DNA from: Cyclobacteriaceae bacterium
Lineage (GTDB): Bacteria; Bacteroidota; Bacteroidia; Cytophagales; Cyclobacteriaceae
Direction of reading: 5' to 3'
Assembly (NCBI GenBank): GCA_016786495.1
Contig: JAEUUJ010000051.1
Coordinates: 161,045-225,044 of the forward strand
Length of the DNA: 64,000 nucleotides
Of this stretch, positions 37,244 through 45,861 are shown piece after piece. The notes beneath the pieces were generated by a model, which searched no databases, was not told where the DNA came from, and saw only the letters and a program-made list of their open reading frames with translations. A program made the position numbers and the translations under genes. Numbering within the stretch: the first letter of the stretch is position 1; each line of letters starts with the position of its first letter.

Positions 37244-39847
37244 ATGGCCGGAGCAGGCGCAATGGATACCCCCTTAATGAAACAGTACAACGCCATCAAG
37301 GCGAAGTACCCGGGTGCGTTGCTGCTTTTTCGTGTAGGCGACTTCTACGAAACGTTTGGCGAAGATGCGGTTAAGGCTGCGCGTGTGCTGGACATCACCC
37401 TGACGAAACGGGGTAACGGCTCCGCTTCCGAAATTGAGCTGGCCGGCTTTCCGCACCACGCACTCGACAACTATTTGCCCAAGCTGGTACGTGCCGGTAA
37501 CCGCGTAGCCATCTGCGATCAGCTCGAAGACCCCAAGTTTGTTAAAGGGATTGTAAAACGTGGCGTAACCGAGTTGGTTACTCCGGGCGTTTCATTCAAT
37601 GACAATGTGCTCGAAAAAAAGCACAACAACTTCCTGGCTTCTCTTTGCATGGGCAAGCAGGCCGTTGGTGTGTCGTTTCTGGACATCAGCACGGGCGAAT
37701 TTTACGCAGCGCAGGGAACCGAAACCTATGCGTATAAACTCATCCAGAGCTTCGCTCCTGCAGAAATCATCTTCAGCAAATCCAATCGCGAAAAACTGGA
37801 CGCACAATTTGGCGACAAGCACGCAACCTTTGCGCTTGACGAATGGGTTTATGCGTACGACTTTGCCCAAGAACGACTCATCAATCAGTTCAAGACGGCC
37901 AACCTGAAAGGCTTCGGGCTGGAAAACATGAATGAAGCGATCGTTGCAGCCGGTGCTGTACTGCATTACCTGGAAGCGACCGAACACAAAGACACGCAAC
38001 ACATTGCTTCGATCAGCCGCATCGATGAAGAGAAGTACGTTTGGCTTGATCGCTTTACCATCCGCAACCTCGAACTGGTTGCCCCCAGCACCGATGGCGG
38101 AGTTCCGCTGATTGACATTCTCGATCAAACGGTTACGGCAATGGGTTCGCGTCAGTTGCGGAAATGGATGGTACTGCCGTTGAAAGAAAAGAACGCGATC
38201 GATGAGCGGTTGGCAATTGTTGATGCATTTTATCAGAATACCGACCTGGCTGACAAAATTCTTGAAGAGTTTCGGCACATGGCCGACCTTGAACGGTTGA
38301 TCTCAAAAGTTGCCGCAGGCCGGATTAATCCCCGGGAGTTACTTCAATTGAAAAGATCGCTGCAGCGCATCGCGCCTGTTAAGAAACTCGCGGAAGCACA
38401 AAAGCTTCCCTCGTTGCGGAAGCTGGGCGATCAACTCAGTCTATGCGAATTTCTGGTCGACAAAATTGAAAAGGAATTAAGTGAGGAAGCGCCCATGCTC
38501 GTCCACCAGGGCGGCATTATTAAAGAGGGCGTCAATGCCGAACTGGACGAATTGCGGGCCATCGCATTTTCCGGAAAGGACTACTTACTGCAAGTGCAAA
38601 AGCGGGAGGTAGAGCGAACCGGAATAAACTCACTGAAAATTTCGTACAATAAAGTATTCGGATATTACCTCGAGGTCAGCAACGCGAACAAAGACAAGGT
38701 TCCGGCCGACTGGATTCGCAAGCAAACGCTCGTGAATGCCGAACGGTACATTACGGAGGAATTGAAAGTTTACGAGGAGAAAATCCTGCATGCAGAAGAG
38801 AAGCTGAATGTGATTGAGCAACGGTTGTTCCTGGAACTCGTGCGCCATGCTTCGGAGTTTGTGGTTCCTATCCAGCAGAACGCGCGGATTATAGCGCAGC
38901 TCGATTGCCTGCTGTCGTTCGCGTCTGTTGCCCACCGCAATAAGTATGTAAAGCCCGAAATCAGCGAGGGAAAAGCCATTACGATAAGGGCCGGCCGGCA
39001 TCCGGTTATTGAAAAGCAACTCGCGGCCGGTGATCAGTACGTGCCGAACGATGTTCATCTCGACACCGACTCGCAACAAATCATGATCATCACCGGACCG
39101 AACATGGCGGGTAAGTCGGCTTTGTTACGCCAGGTTGCTTTGATCACGCTCATGGCGCAGATCGGAAGCTTTGTTCCCGCGGAAGCGGCATCGATCGGGA
39201 TTGTCGATAAAGTATTCACGCGCGTGGGTGCCAGCGATAACCTTTCGAAAGGTGAATCTACGTTCATGGTCGAGATGACGGAGACGGCCAGTATCCTCAA
39301 CAACCTGAGCGACCGCAGCCTGATTTTAATGGATGAGATTGGTCGGGGCACCAGCACATACGATGGCGTTTCCATTGCCTGGGCTATTGTTGAGTACCTG
39401 CATAACCATAAAGACTTTCGCCCGAAAACACTATTTGCAACACATTACCACGAGCTAAACCAGCTTGCCGAAGATCATGTGCGCGTGAAGAACTTTAACG
39501 TGAGCGTGAAAGAGGCGGGCGACAAAATCATTTTTATGCGGACGCTCAAGCCCGGCGGAAGTGAGCATAGCTTCGGTATTCACGTGGCTCAACTGGCCGG
39601 TATGCCTAACAAAGTGGTTCTGCGTGCCAACGACATTTTGCATTTCCTGGAAAAGGACAAACATAAAAATGAACCGAAACAGCGGATGCAGGAATTACCC
39701 AAGGCTGTGAATCAAATGAGTTTGTTCGAACTTGATCCTAAATCAAAAGCTGTTCATGATTTGCTTTCGCAGATCGACATCAATACCATCTCACCCGTAG
39801 AAGCGTTGTTGAAACTCAATGAGGTTCTGTCGATGATGAAGAAGTAG
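37244..39847 (+). CDS. mutS: DNA mismatch repair protein MutS
   Basis: Recognises mismatches and small loops and starts repair with MutL. The 867-aa product has all five domains. The mismatch-contact Phe-x-Glu is in GDFYETFGEDA near residue 30, the Walker A motif is GPNMAGKSALLRQ, the Walker B is LILMDEIGRGTSTYDG, and a clamp-binding-type motif QMSLF sits at residues 824-828. I start at ATG 37244 (MAGAGAMDTPLMKQY); an earlier TTG overlaps the promoter and the next ATG is at 37262. It is convergent with a second, membrane-anchored MutS-like gene. Confidence 0.97.
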   Translation: MAGAGAMDTPLMKQYNAIKAKYPGALLLFRVGDFYETFGEDAVKAARVLDITLTKRGNGSASEIELAGFPHHALDNYLPKLVRAGNRVAICDQLEDPKFVKGIVKRGVTELVTPGVSFNDNVLEKKHNNFLASLCMGKQAVGVSFLDISTGEFYAAQGTETYAYKLIQSFAPAEIIFSKSNREKLDAQFGDKHATFALDEWVYAYDFAQERLINQFKTANLKGFGLENMNEAIVAAGAVLHYLEATEHKDTQHIASISRIDEEKYVWLDRFTIRNLELVAPSTDGGVPLIDILDQTVTAMGSRQLRKWMVLPLKEKNAIDERLAIVDAFYQNTDLADKILEEFRHMADLERLISKVAAGRINPRELLQLKRSLQRIAPVKKLAEAQKLPSLRKLGDQLSLCEFLVDKIEKELSEEAPMLVHQGGIIKEGVNAELDELRAIAFSGKDYLLQVQKREVERTGINSLKISYNKVFGYYLEVSNANKDKVPADWIRKQTLVNAERYITEELKVYEEKILHAEEKLNVIEQRLFLELVRHASEFVVPIQQNARIIAQLDCLLSFASVAHRNKYVKPEISEGKAITIRAGRHPVIEKQLAAGDQYVPNDVHLDTDSQQIMIITGPNMAGKSALLRQVALITLMAQIGSFVPAEAASIGIVDKVFTRVGASDNLSKGESTFMVEMTETASILNNLSDRSLILMDEIGRGTSTYDGVSIAWAIVEYLHNHKDFRPKTLFATHYHELNQLAEDHVRVKNFNVSVKEAGDKIIFMRTLKPGGSEHSFGIHVAQLAGMPNKVVLRANDILHFLEKDKHKNEPKQRMQELPKAVNQMSLFELDPKSKAVHDLLSQIDINTISPVEALLKLNEVLSMMKK

Positions 39848-39918
39848 AGACCATCGATACAGATATCCCCCTTCGCGGTCGGCAAAATAATTTCTGGCAT
39901 GGGTGTTAAAAATCAGGT

Positions 39919-41706
39919 TCATTCTGCCGGGATAATACCCATCTTCCGCATCAGAAACGTGGCATTTGCTTTTTGTGCTACGCCAGCATGAAGCGTGTAA
40001 TCGAACGTCAATTGATCTTCCACAATCCTGCCTTCGAAACATGCATTCGCGATTTGATTGGGAAACTCTTGTTGGAGATCGCCTAACGCAATATCGTGTG
40101 TGGCCAGCACAACCAGTGCGCGAAGTTCTTTCAGTTGCTTTAATAATTCTCGGGAGCCCAATTGCTTATCAGTCGAATTCGTTCCTTTTAAAATTTCGTC
40201 CAGCAGAATAAACATCGGCTTACCCTCACGCAGTTCGTTCATGATCGTTTGGAGCCTGCTGAGTTCTGCAAAGAAATAAGACTGATGATCCTGTAGCGAA
40301 TCGGTTGTTCGCATGCCCGTGCGCAACGTGATTAGTGGCATGCGCCAGTAACCGGCACATACCGGGCTGCCCATGCTGCCCAGTACAAAGTTGATCCCCA
40401 GGGCACGAAGAAAGGTACTTTTCCCCGCCATGTTTGCACCGGTTATTAGCCAAACGGACGCAGGTTTTCCCAGCACCAAATCGTTGTTGACACGCGCTGC
40501 GGGCGGAATCAACAGGTGGCCGGCTTGTTTTGCTTCAAGCACCGAATCGGTAGCCACTTCGGCAAATGCATACTTCGGAAAATTGTAGTGCAGAGTTGCA
40601 GGTGAAAGCAGCGCATCCCATTCGGCCAGCGAATTCAGCCAATGATTAATGGAATGACCGTGCAACGCGCGCCAGCGCTCAAGTTTTGCCAGGGTATGCA
40701 AATCATATTGAAACAAACTGTTACCAAAAAACATGGCAATGGCATTCTGACGCGATTCAAATGCATTAACAAGCTTTGCAAACGTCCCGATATGGTGATG
40801 GGCTTCGGTTGCAATCGCATGATGATGGGTGAGTACCGGACTCGTTACGGTTTCATCAGAAAACAACCGTAATAATCGGGCGTAGTTGCTTAACAACGTG
40901 TGTCCACGCGTAAGCTGGTGCTCAATCATCTTGATTCTTTTTGTAAACGTGCCCGTGATGCTGAACTGCAGCGTCATAAGCGCAATAGCAAACGGAATCC
41001 GGGACGGATCGATGAACGACCAGCCAATGACCGACAGTGTTAGTGCGGGTAACGCATAGCGGGAGAGGGTCAGCAAGTCGTTGGATATAATGAAAGGCTT
41101 CTCCGCCAGCCAGGCATCGAATGCAGCGTCATTGAACTTTGACGTTTCCATTTGTTGCCCGATCGCCCACGCCCGTTGACGAAAATCGATTCGGGGCGCG
41201 AGTTCACGGATCGCCTGCTGGCGTTCGGATAACTCCTGAGCCGTGAGCGGTTGCTCCGAGCGTGTACGTAATTCAGTGGCCAGCTTTCGCTCCCCAATTT
41301 TGGTAGCACACCGGTTGATGTATTGAAAAATGGAACGACTTCCGAATAAATCGAGATCGGCACTGAAGGCATGGTGCGGATCCGCGAATTGCGCTCCGTC
41401 AGAAAACGGCAGTGGTTGAAACAGTAATGCGCGTTCCTCAGCGCGATTGAGGCGGAACAGATTATTCAACTGTTGCTTGTGATCCTCGAGTGCAACCTGT
41501 TTCCGCACCAGAATAACAAACGCAACGATCCATCCCGGCAGTGTATAAAACCAAAATGGGTGGGTTAGTCCGGCATAAATCGAAACGCCCATACCGAGCA
41601 CGAGGGCGAGCCGGATCCATGCATAGCGTTTGATGATCATTTCGGTTTGTTCAGCCTCGGCAAAGAATCGCGCAGCACGCTCCTGGTAAACGTCGGAAGA
41701 AATCAT
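39919..41706 (-). CDS. Membrane-anchored MutS-like ATPase
   Basis: The 595-aa product carries MutS core and ATPase domains only. Two hydrophobic stretches near the start (about 27-45 and 50-66) and another pair around 215-255 look like membrane segments. Walker A is TGANMAGKSTFLRAL (about residue 420-435), Walker B is FILLDEILKGTNSTD, and the D-loop/switch LVVLATHDIALGDL follows. It lacks mismatch-recognition and connector domains, so it is unlikely to act as MutS does. Homologues in Bacteroidota are annotated as MutS-related but their role is unknown. Placed tail-to-tail with mutS, 71 bp apart. Confidence 0.85.
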   Translation of the reverse strand: MISSDVYQERAARFFAEAEQTEMIIKRYAWIRLALVLGMGVSIYAGLTHPFWFYTLPGWIVAFVILVRKQVALEDHKQQLNNLFRLNRAEERALLFQPLPFSDGAQFADPHHAFSADLDLFGSRSIFQYINRCATKIGERKLATELRTRSEQPLTAQELSERQQAIRELAPRIDFRQRAWAIGQQMETSKFNDAAFDAWLAEKPFIISNDLLTLSRYALPALTLSVIGWSFIDPSRIPFAIALMTLQFSITGTFTKRIKMIEHQLTRGHTLLSNYARLLRLFSDETVTSPVLTHHHAIATEAHHHIGTFAKLVNAFESRQNAIAMFFGNSLFQYDLHTLAKLERWRALHGHSINHWLNSLAEWDALLSPATLHYNFPKYAFAEVATDSVLEAKQAGHLLIPPAARVNNDLVLGKPASVWLITGANMAGKSTFLRALGINFVLGSMGSPVCAGYWRMPLITLRTGMRTTDSLQDHQSYFFAELSRLQTIMNELREGKPMFILLDEILKGTNSTDKQLGSRELLKQLKELRALVVLATHDIALGDLQQEFPNQIANACFEGRIVEDQLTFDYTLHAGVAQKANATFLMRKMGIIPAE

Positions 41707-41726
41707 GCGCTCAGTTTCGGGATAAA

Positions 41727-42434
41727 TTACCGCTTAAACAAGTTGTCGCCCATCACCCGCCTCATCACATCTTCCTTCAGATTGCGGCTTACCGGAATTT
41801 GCGCCTTCCCGATAAAAAGATCGCTGCCGTCAAGGGCGGTAACTTTTTCGAGGTTCACGAGATACGATTTATGAACCTTCATAAACCGCGCAGGCGGGAG
41901 TTTGGCTTCCAGTCCACTCAGGGTAATGTAGGCGATTAGTTTCCGGGCGGAGGTGTGAATGATGCAGTAGTTCTGCATCGATTCGATGTACAACACTTCG
42001 TTGAAGAAAATCTTTTCGAAGACATGATCGCACTTGATGAAAAAGAAATCCGGGGCCGGTATCGTTGAAGTTTTCAGGGAAGCGTATTCATACGCTTTGT
42101 GAACAGCCTTTTGAAACCGTTCGAACAGAATCGGCTTGACGAGATAATCCATCACGTCAAGTGAGTAGCTTTCCAACGCATAATCGGGATGAGCAGTTGT
42201 AAAAATGACGAGCGGAGGATTTTGTAGTGATTTCAGAAATTCAATACCGGTAAGATGAGGCATGTTAATGTCGAGCAGCATCAGGTCGACCGCGGTTTGT
42301 TGCAGAAATTCTTTTGCCTTCAGCGCATTTTCACACGAGCCGGCATATTCAAGTACGGCAAGATCGCGCACGTACTCTTCAAGGCCTTTTCGGGCCATGG
42401 GTTCATCGTCAACGATCAGGCATTTCAGTTTCAT
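41727..42434 (-). CDS. LytTR-family response regulator
   Basis: The 235-aa product has an N-terminal receiver domain (phosphoacceptor D55 in LMLLDINMPHLTG, acidic pocket DDE at 9-11, conserved Lys in YLVKPI) and a C-terminal LytTR DNA-binding domain (about 130-230; SMQNYCIIHTSARKLIAY, FMKVHKSYLVNLEKV). It would bind direct-repeat sites when phosphorylated. The cognate kinase gene lies immediately upstream with a 4-bp overlap. No target site is proposed here. Confidence 0.95.
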   Translation of the reverse strand: MKLKCLIVDDEPMARKGLEEYVRDLAVLEYAGSCENALKAKEFLQQTAVDLMLLDINMPHLTGIEFLKSLQNPPLVIFTTAHPDYALESYSLDVMDYLVKPILFERFQKAVHKAYEYASLKTSTIPAPDFFFIKCDHVFEKIFFNEVLYIESMQNYCIIHTSARKLIAYITLSGLEAKLPPARFMKVHKSYLVNLEKVTALDGSDLFIGKAQIPVSRNLKEDVMRRVMGDNLFKR

Positions 42435-43444
42435 GCCAACTGAATAGTTAAGGTTACGGTAAACTTGCCCGGCATTGGCTGGATATCCAGTGTATGCCGG
42501 TTTGGAAACAGGAGTTCCAGCCTTCGTTTTACATTCTTCATTCCGATGCCGCCATTTTCTTTTTCCGAATGATCGGTGGTATTGACTACCCGCAGCCGCA
42601 CTTCCTGTCCATGTTTTTCCAGCCGGATGGTTATTTCATTTGGCTTGTCGGTAAAGTTGGAAACATGTTTGAATGCGTTTTCAATAAACGGAATCAACAA
42701 CATCGGGGGAAACAGGAAGTCTTTTAGTTCCTCATTCACGGAAAATTCTACCACATCGTTCGCATTCCTGCGAAGTTTTTGCAGTTCGACATAATTTTTC
42801 AGGTACCCCAGCTCTTTTTCAATGGCAATTTCTGCGCTATTGCATTCGTACAACTGATACCGCAACATGTCAGAAAATTTACCAAGCGTTTCCCGGGCTT
42901 CCGTGTTGTCTTTGTTGATCTGAAAGAAAATGGTATTGATCGAATTGAACAGGAAGTGCGGATTCATCTGGGCTTTCAGGTATTCCAACTCGGTGTTTAG
43001 CTTTTCAAGCTGCACCTGCCGAAGCGTTTCACGTTGTACATACCATTGCTTGCTCAGGTAGATGGCCGCTGCAAACGCGAGGTAAAAGAGTACAATGGAG
43101 AAGTTGTAAAATGTGTTCGGCAAAAACACAACACGCTTGGTATCGCCAAGAACGTGTTCATATAAATAGATGTCATGCAGCGTTTTAAAAACAGCATAAC
43201 TGATTAAAGAGCCTGCCGAGGCACAAATCCAAACGAAAATTTTTCCCCTGGTGATGCGGGGTACGACCACCCATAGATTAAAATAGATCACTGCTGCCAG
43301 AAGGGTGTTCCTGATCAGAATTTCGAACAGGAACTGAAGTACGTCCGCTTTCTCAATCAGATACAGGCGCGTATACGCATGAAACCCAATGGTGAGTATC
43401 CAGAATAAAACGTGATCGAGGTGATACCGGAGAAAACGGTTCAT
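42431..43444 (-). CDS. LytS-like sensor histidine kinase (His_kinase family)
   Basis: The 337-aa product has four membrane helices (roughly 10-30, 45-65, 75-95, 110-130), a short linker, and a His_kinase domain with the phosphoacceptor histidine in AQMNPHFLFNSINTIFFQI. The ATP-binding half includes IPFIENAFKHVSNF and the glycine-rich NGGIGMKNVKRRLELLF. It overlaps the response-regulator gene by 4 bp. The sensor region has no recognisable ligand-binding domain. A TATCTTTA sequence 4 bases before the ATG is near the -7 consensus. Confidence 0.93.
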   Translation of the reverse strand: MNRFLRYHLDHVLFWILTIGFHAYTRLYLIEKADVLQFLFEILIRNTLLAAVIYFNLWVVVPRITRGKIFVWICASAGSLISYAVFKTLHDIYLYEHVLGDTKRVVFLPNTFYNFSIVLFYLAFAAAIYLSKQWYVQRETLRQVQLEKLNTELEYLKAQMNPHFLFNSINTIFFQINKDNTEARETLGKFSDMLRYQLYECNSAEIAIEKELGYLKNYVELQKLRRNANDVVEFSVNEELKDFLFPPMLLIPFIENAFKHVSNFTDKPNEITIRLEKHGQEVRLRVVNTTDHSEKENGGIGMKNVKRRLELLFPNRHTLDIQPMPGKFTVTLTIQLA

Positions 43445-43574
43445 AGATTAAAGATACGGCTTTCGTAACCATCCGGTTTGGCCAAACCGTTGCGGTTTGT
43501 CAAGAAAAACAAGCCTTACGTCATAACCCCTCCCTCCTTTCGGTTCGGCATAGCGTATTTCGGGATCATAACTC

Positions 43575-44717
43575 ATGCGTATGAAAACTATTCTGATTCT
43601 TTTTCTGATAAGCGTTGCGGTATGTGCATGCGGCCAGTCAACTTCAACAACTGTGGGCGGCCCGTGCGAGGGCTGCGAAGCGATTTTTGAAAGCCCCATA
43701 CCTTTTGAAAAGTTACCCAACTCAATCGCACTTCCCGATTTCCGGGAGGTGGGTCCTAAAATTGAAATCAGCGGTATCGTTTATCAGCGTGACGGCATGA
43801 CCCCCGCGAAAGATGTTGTCTTGTATGTTTATCATACTGATCAGAAAGGGGTGTATCCCACAAAGGGTAATGAGAAAGGATGGGCAAAGCGACACGGGTA
43901 TATCCGCGGCTGGGTGAAGACCGACAAAAACGGTTTCTATCAGTTTAAAACACTGCGTCCCGCGCCTTATCCCGGTCGCAACGCGGCCGAGCACATTCAT
44001 GTAACGGTGAAAGAGCCCGACAAGAATGAATACTACATCGATGAATATCTCTTTTCGGATGACCCCTTGCTGCCAAAAACAAGAAACAGCAAACCGCGCG
44101 GAGGTGATGGCGTGATTACGTTGCTTCCTGCCGACAAAGAAGGTGTTCGTCATGCCACGCGACACATTATTCTCGGTTTGAATGTGAATGATTATCCCTA
44201 TGCCGGCTTGCCGAAACTTAACTCCGGGTTGAAGGCAGGCTCAAATTGTCCTGCGTTTGATCCGCTTCATTTGTCGGGTGCGGACGTTGGCAAGAAAGCC
44301 TGCCCGATGTGCAAGTACGGACAAGGGCAGGGCATCATGGTGTGGTTCAATCATGCGAATGTTGATCAGATGAAAGATTTTGTGAAGGCGCTGGAAAAGG
44401 AAATGCAAACGAAGGGCGAGAACAACCTGCGGGTGTTTCTGATTTACATGAATCCTTTTTATAACGATAATCCAACTGAGAACGCTGACGATATCCTGAA
44501 AGGAAAGTTGAAAAAGTGGGCTGATGAACAGAAGCTGAAAAAAGTGGCACTTACGTGGATTCCGTCACCTACCGATGAAGAAACTGCGGGGTTATATGAA
44601 ATCAACCCAAAAGCGAAGAACACCGTTTTTGTTTACAAGAAACGTGAAGTTGCTGCCAAGTGGGTGAACATTGAATATGATGACAGAACGTTGAAAGAGA
44701 TTTTGGCAGCGTTTTAG
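43575..44717 (+). CDS. Intradiol-dioxygenase-like lipoprotein fused to a thioredoxin-like domain
   Basis: The 380-aa product starts with a lipoprotein signal (MRMKTILILFLISVAVCACG). Residues 60-200 match the intradiol ring-cleavage dioxygenase fold. The iron ligands are all present: Tyr in YHTDQKGVYP, Tyr in LRPAPYPGR, and two His in AEHIHVTV. Residues 215-380 (SGLKAGSNCPAFDPLHLSG, KACPMCKYGQGQGIMVWF) look like a thioredoxin-fold domain with a CxxC. I do not know this fusion as a characterised protein. It may bind or oxidise aromatic compounds at the cell envelope. Confidence 0.82.
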   Translation: MRMKTILILFLISVAVCACGQSTSTTVGGPCEGCEAIFESPIPFEKLPNSIALPDFREVGPKIEISGIVYQRDGMTPAKDVVLYVYHTDQKGVYPTKGNEKGWAKRHGYIRGWVKTDKNGFYQFKTLRPAPYPGRNAAEHIHVTVKEPDKNEYYIDEYLFSDDPLLPKTRNSKPRGGDGVITLLPADKEGVRHATRHIILGLNVNDYPYAGLPKLNSGLKAGSNCPAFDPLHLSGADVGKKACPMCKYGQGQGIMVWFNHANVDQMKDFVKALEKEMQTKGENNLRVFLIYMNPFYNDNPTENADDILKGKLKKWADEQKLKKVALTWIPSPTDEETAGLYEINPKAKNTVFVYKKREVAAKWVNIEYDDRTLKEILAAF

Positions 44718-44736
44718 TGCTCTTTTATTGTCTGAG

Positions 44737-45645
44737 CTAACGCGCAAATTTTTTAATAATCCTCAGCGCTTTTTGTTTATCTCCCGCAAGGTCGAGCAAG
44801 TTGTTGTAGTAGGCCTCGTCCGGTACGGTATATACATCAGCTGGTTTGGCCTCAGTCCAACCGGCTTTGATCGCCTCCAGCGCCTCCGGATTCTGCTCCC
44901 GAAGCTCCAATAATGCCCTTTGCAGCGAAATTTTCAGATTTTCGGATAAGTCTTTTCGCACGACCACCGGCCCGAGCGGTATCGGCCCCGACTTCCATAA
45001 AAGATCGAACCGGGCGGTGTCAGCACCGAGTTTATTGTACTCATCAATACCGCACGAGGCAAGCGCGAACTTTTCTTCCAGTGCCAGCTTCAGCGCGGCA
45101 TCATGCCGTTCGGCATATTGAACTTCAACAAATAACTTCTCCGGGTCATCGGGTAACATCGAAGCAAACTTAAGTCGCGGAAGAAGATTTCCGGAGGTTG
45201 ACCCCGGACTTACTAATACCAGAAAGAAGTCTGCCGAGCGGTCGGTGGCCTGTTGTAAGGAAATCAGATGATTTTCTTTTGGCGATACGATGACGCTGCG
45301 ATAAACGGAAGCGGCTTCTTTCGGAAGATTAAGCGTGGCCGATACCTCATAATGCGGTGTGATCTCGCGAAGCAGCAGGTATCCAAACGTATTGATAAAG
45401 GCAACATCAACTTCGTTCCTGCGCATGGCTTCCAGCAATTCGTGAACCGTAGGATAACTCTTCACGGTTGTTTTTATTCCGGCTGTTTCCGCCAGGTAAA
45501 TCGCAAACGGTTCGATGTTTTTTAAGCGTGGATTGTCGGCATACTGATACGTGGCAACCACAAGGGGTCGTGCGTTACTGAGTGTACCTTGCGCATACGC
45601 AAATGGCGACAACAAGCAAAGTATCATGAGGAGCGGAAGGCGCAT
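44737..45645 (-). CDS. PhnD-like phosphate/phosphonate-binding protein (orphan)
   Basis: The 302-aa product has a signal peptide (MRLPLLMILCLLSPFAYAQ) and the PBP type-2 fold of PhnD. Diagnostic is NEVDVAFINTFGYLL (about 70-85), then FVEVQYAERHDAALKLAL. Substrate is probably phosphate, phosphite or phosphonate, but PhnD-like proteins also serve as sensor partners. No permease or ATPase gene lies nearby, which argues against a complete local transporter. Convergent with the dioxygenase gene with 19 bp between stops. Confidence 0.85.
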   Translation of the reverse strand: MRLPLLMILCLLSPFAYAQGTLSNARPLVVATYQYADNPRLKNIEPFAIYLAETAGIKTTVKSYPTVHELLEAMRRNEVDVAFINTFGYLLLREITPHYEVSATLNLPKEAASVYRSVIVSPKENHLISLQQATDRSADFFLVLVSPGSTSGNLLPRLKFASMLPDDPEKLFVEVQYAERHDAALKLALEEKFALASCGIDEYNKLGADTARFDLLWKSGPIPLGPVVVRKDLSENLKISLQRALLELREQNPEALEAIKAGWTEAKPADVYTVPDEAYYNNLLDLAGDKQKALRIIKKFAR

Positions 45646-45848
45646 AAAACTGAACGGTTGTTAGTGCTTAAAAGTACTGATAAACGTCAGTTACACGTAA
45701 AAAACCTTGCGGGGGTTGGGATTACATCCTCTAAAGGCCGACCTTTGTAAGGAATAATTTAAAGTCGAATCAAACAAAATGTACCGGAGTTAACCTACTG
45801 TGACGGGTTGAGAACTTAATCGGACACGCACGGGTTAAACACGGGAAT

Positions 45849-45857
45849 AGAGGAGAG
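45849..45857 (+). promoter_or_regulatory. Strong Shine-Dalgarno sequence before the desaturase gene
   Basis: AGAGGAGAG lies 4 bases before ATG 45862. Such clear Shine-Dalgarno sites are uncommon in this window, whose starts usually lack one, so the gene may be highly translated. Confidence 0.6.
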
Positions 45858-45861
45858 AGAC

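Noticed and set aside
37592-38278. A 228-codon open frame on the minus strand inside mutS
   Set aside because: Antisense shadow of mutS, no domain signature, no promoter or start context.
37244-43444. A defence or conflict system made of mutS, the MutS-like ATPase and the LytTR pair
   Set aside because: No toxin, nuclease or effector is present, genes are on opposite strands, and each has an ordinary housekeeping or signalling explanation.
43575-43580. Alternative ATG at 43581 for the dioxygenase lipoprotein
   Set aside because: Two residues only; either start gives the same signal peptide, so I kept the upstream one.
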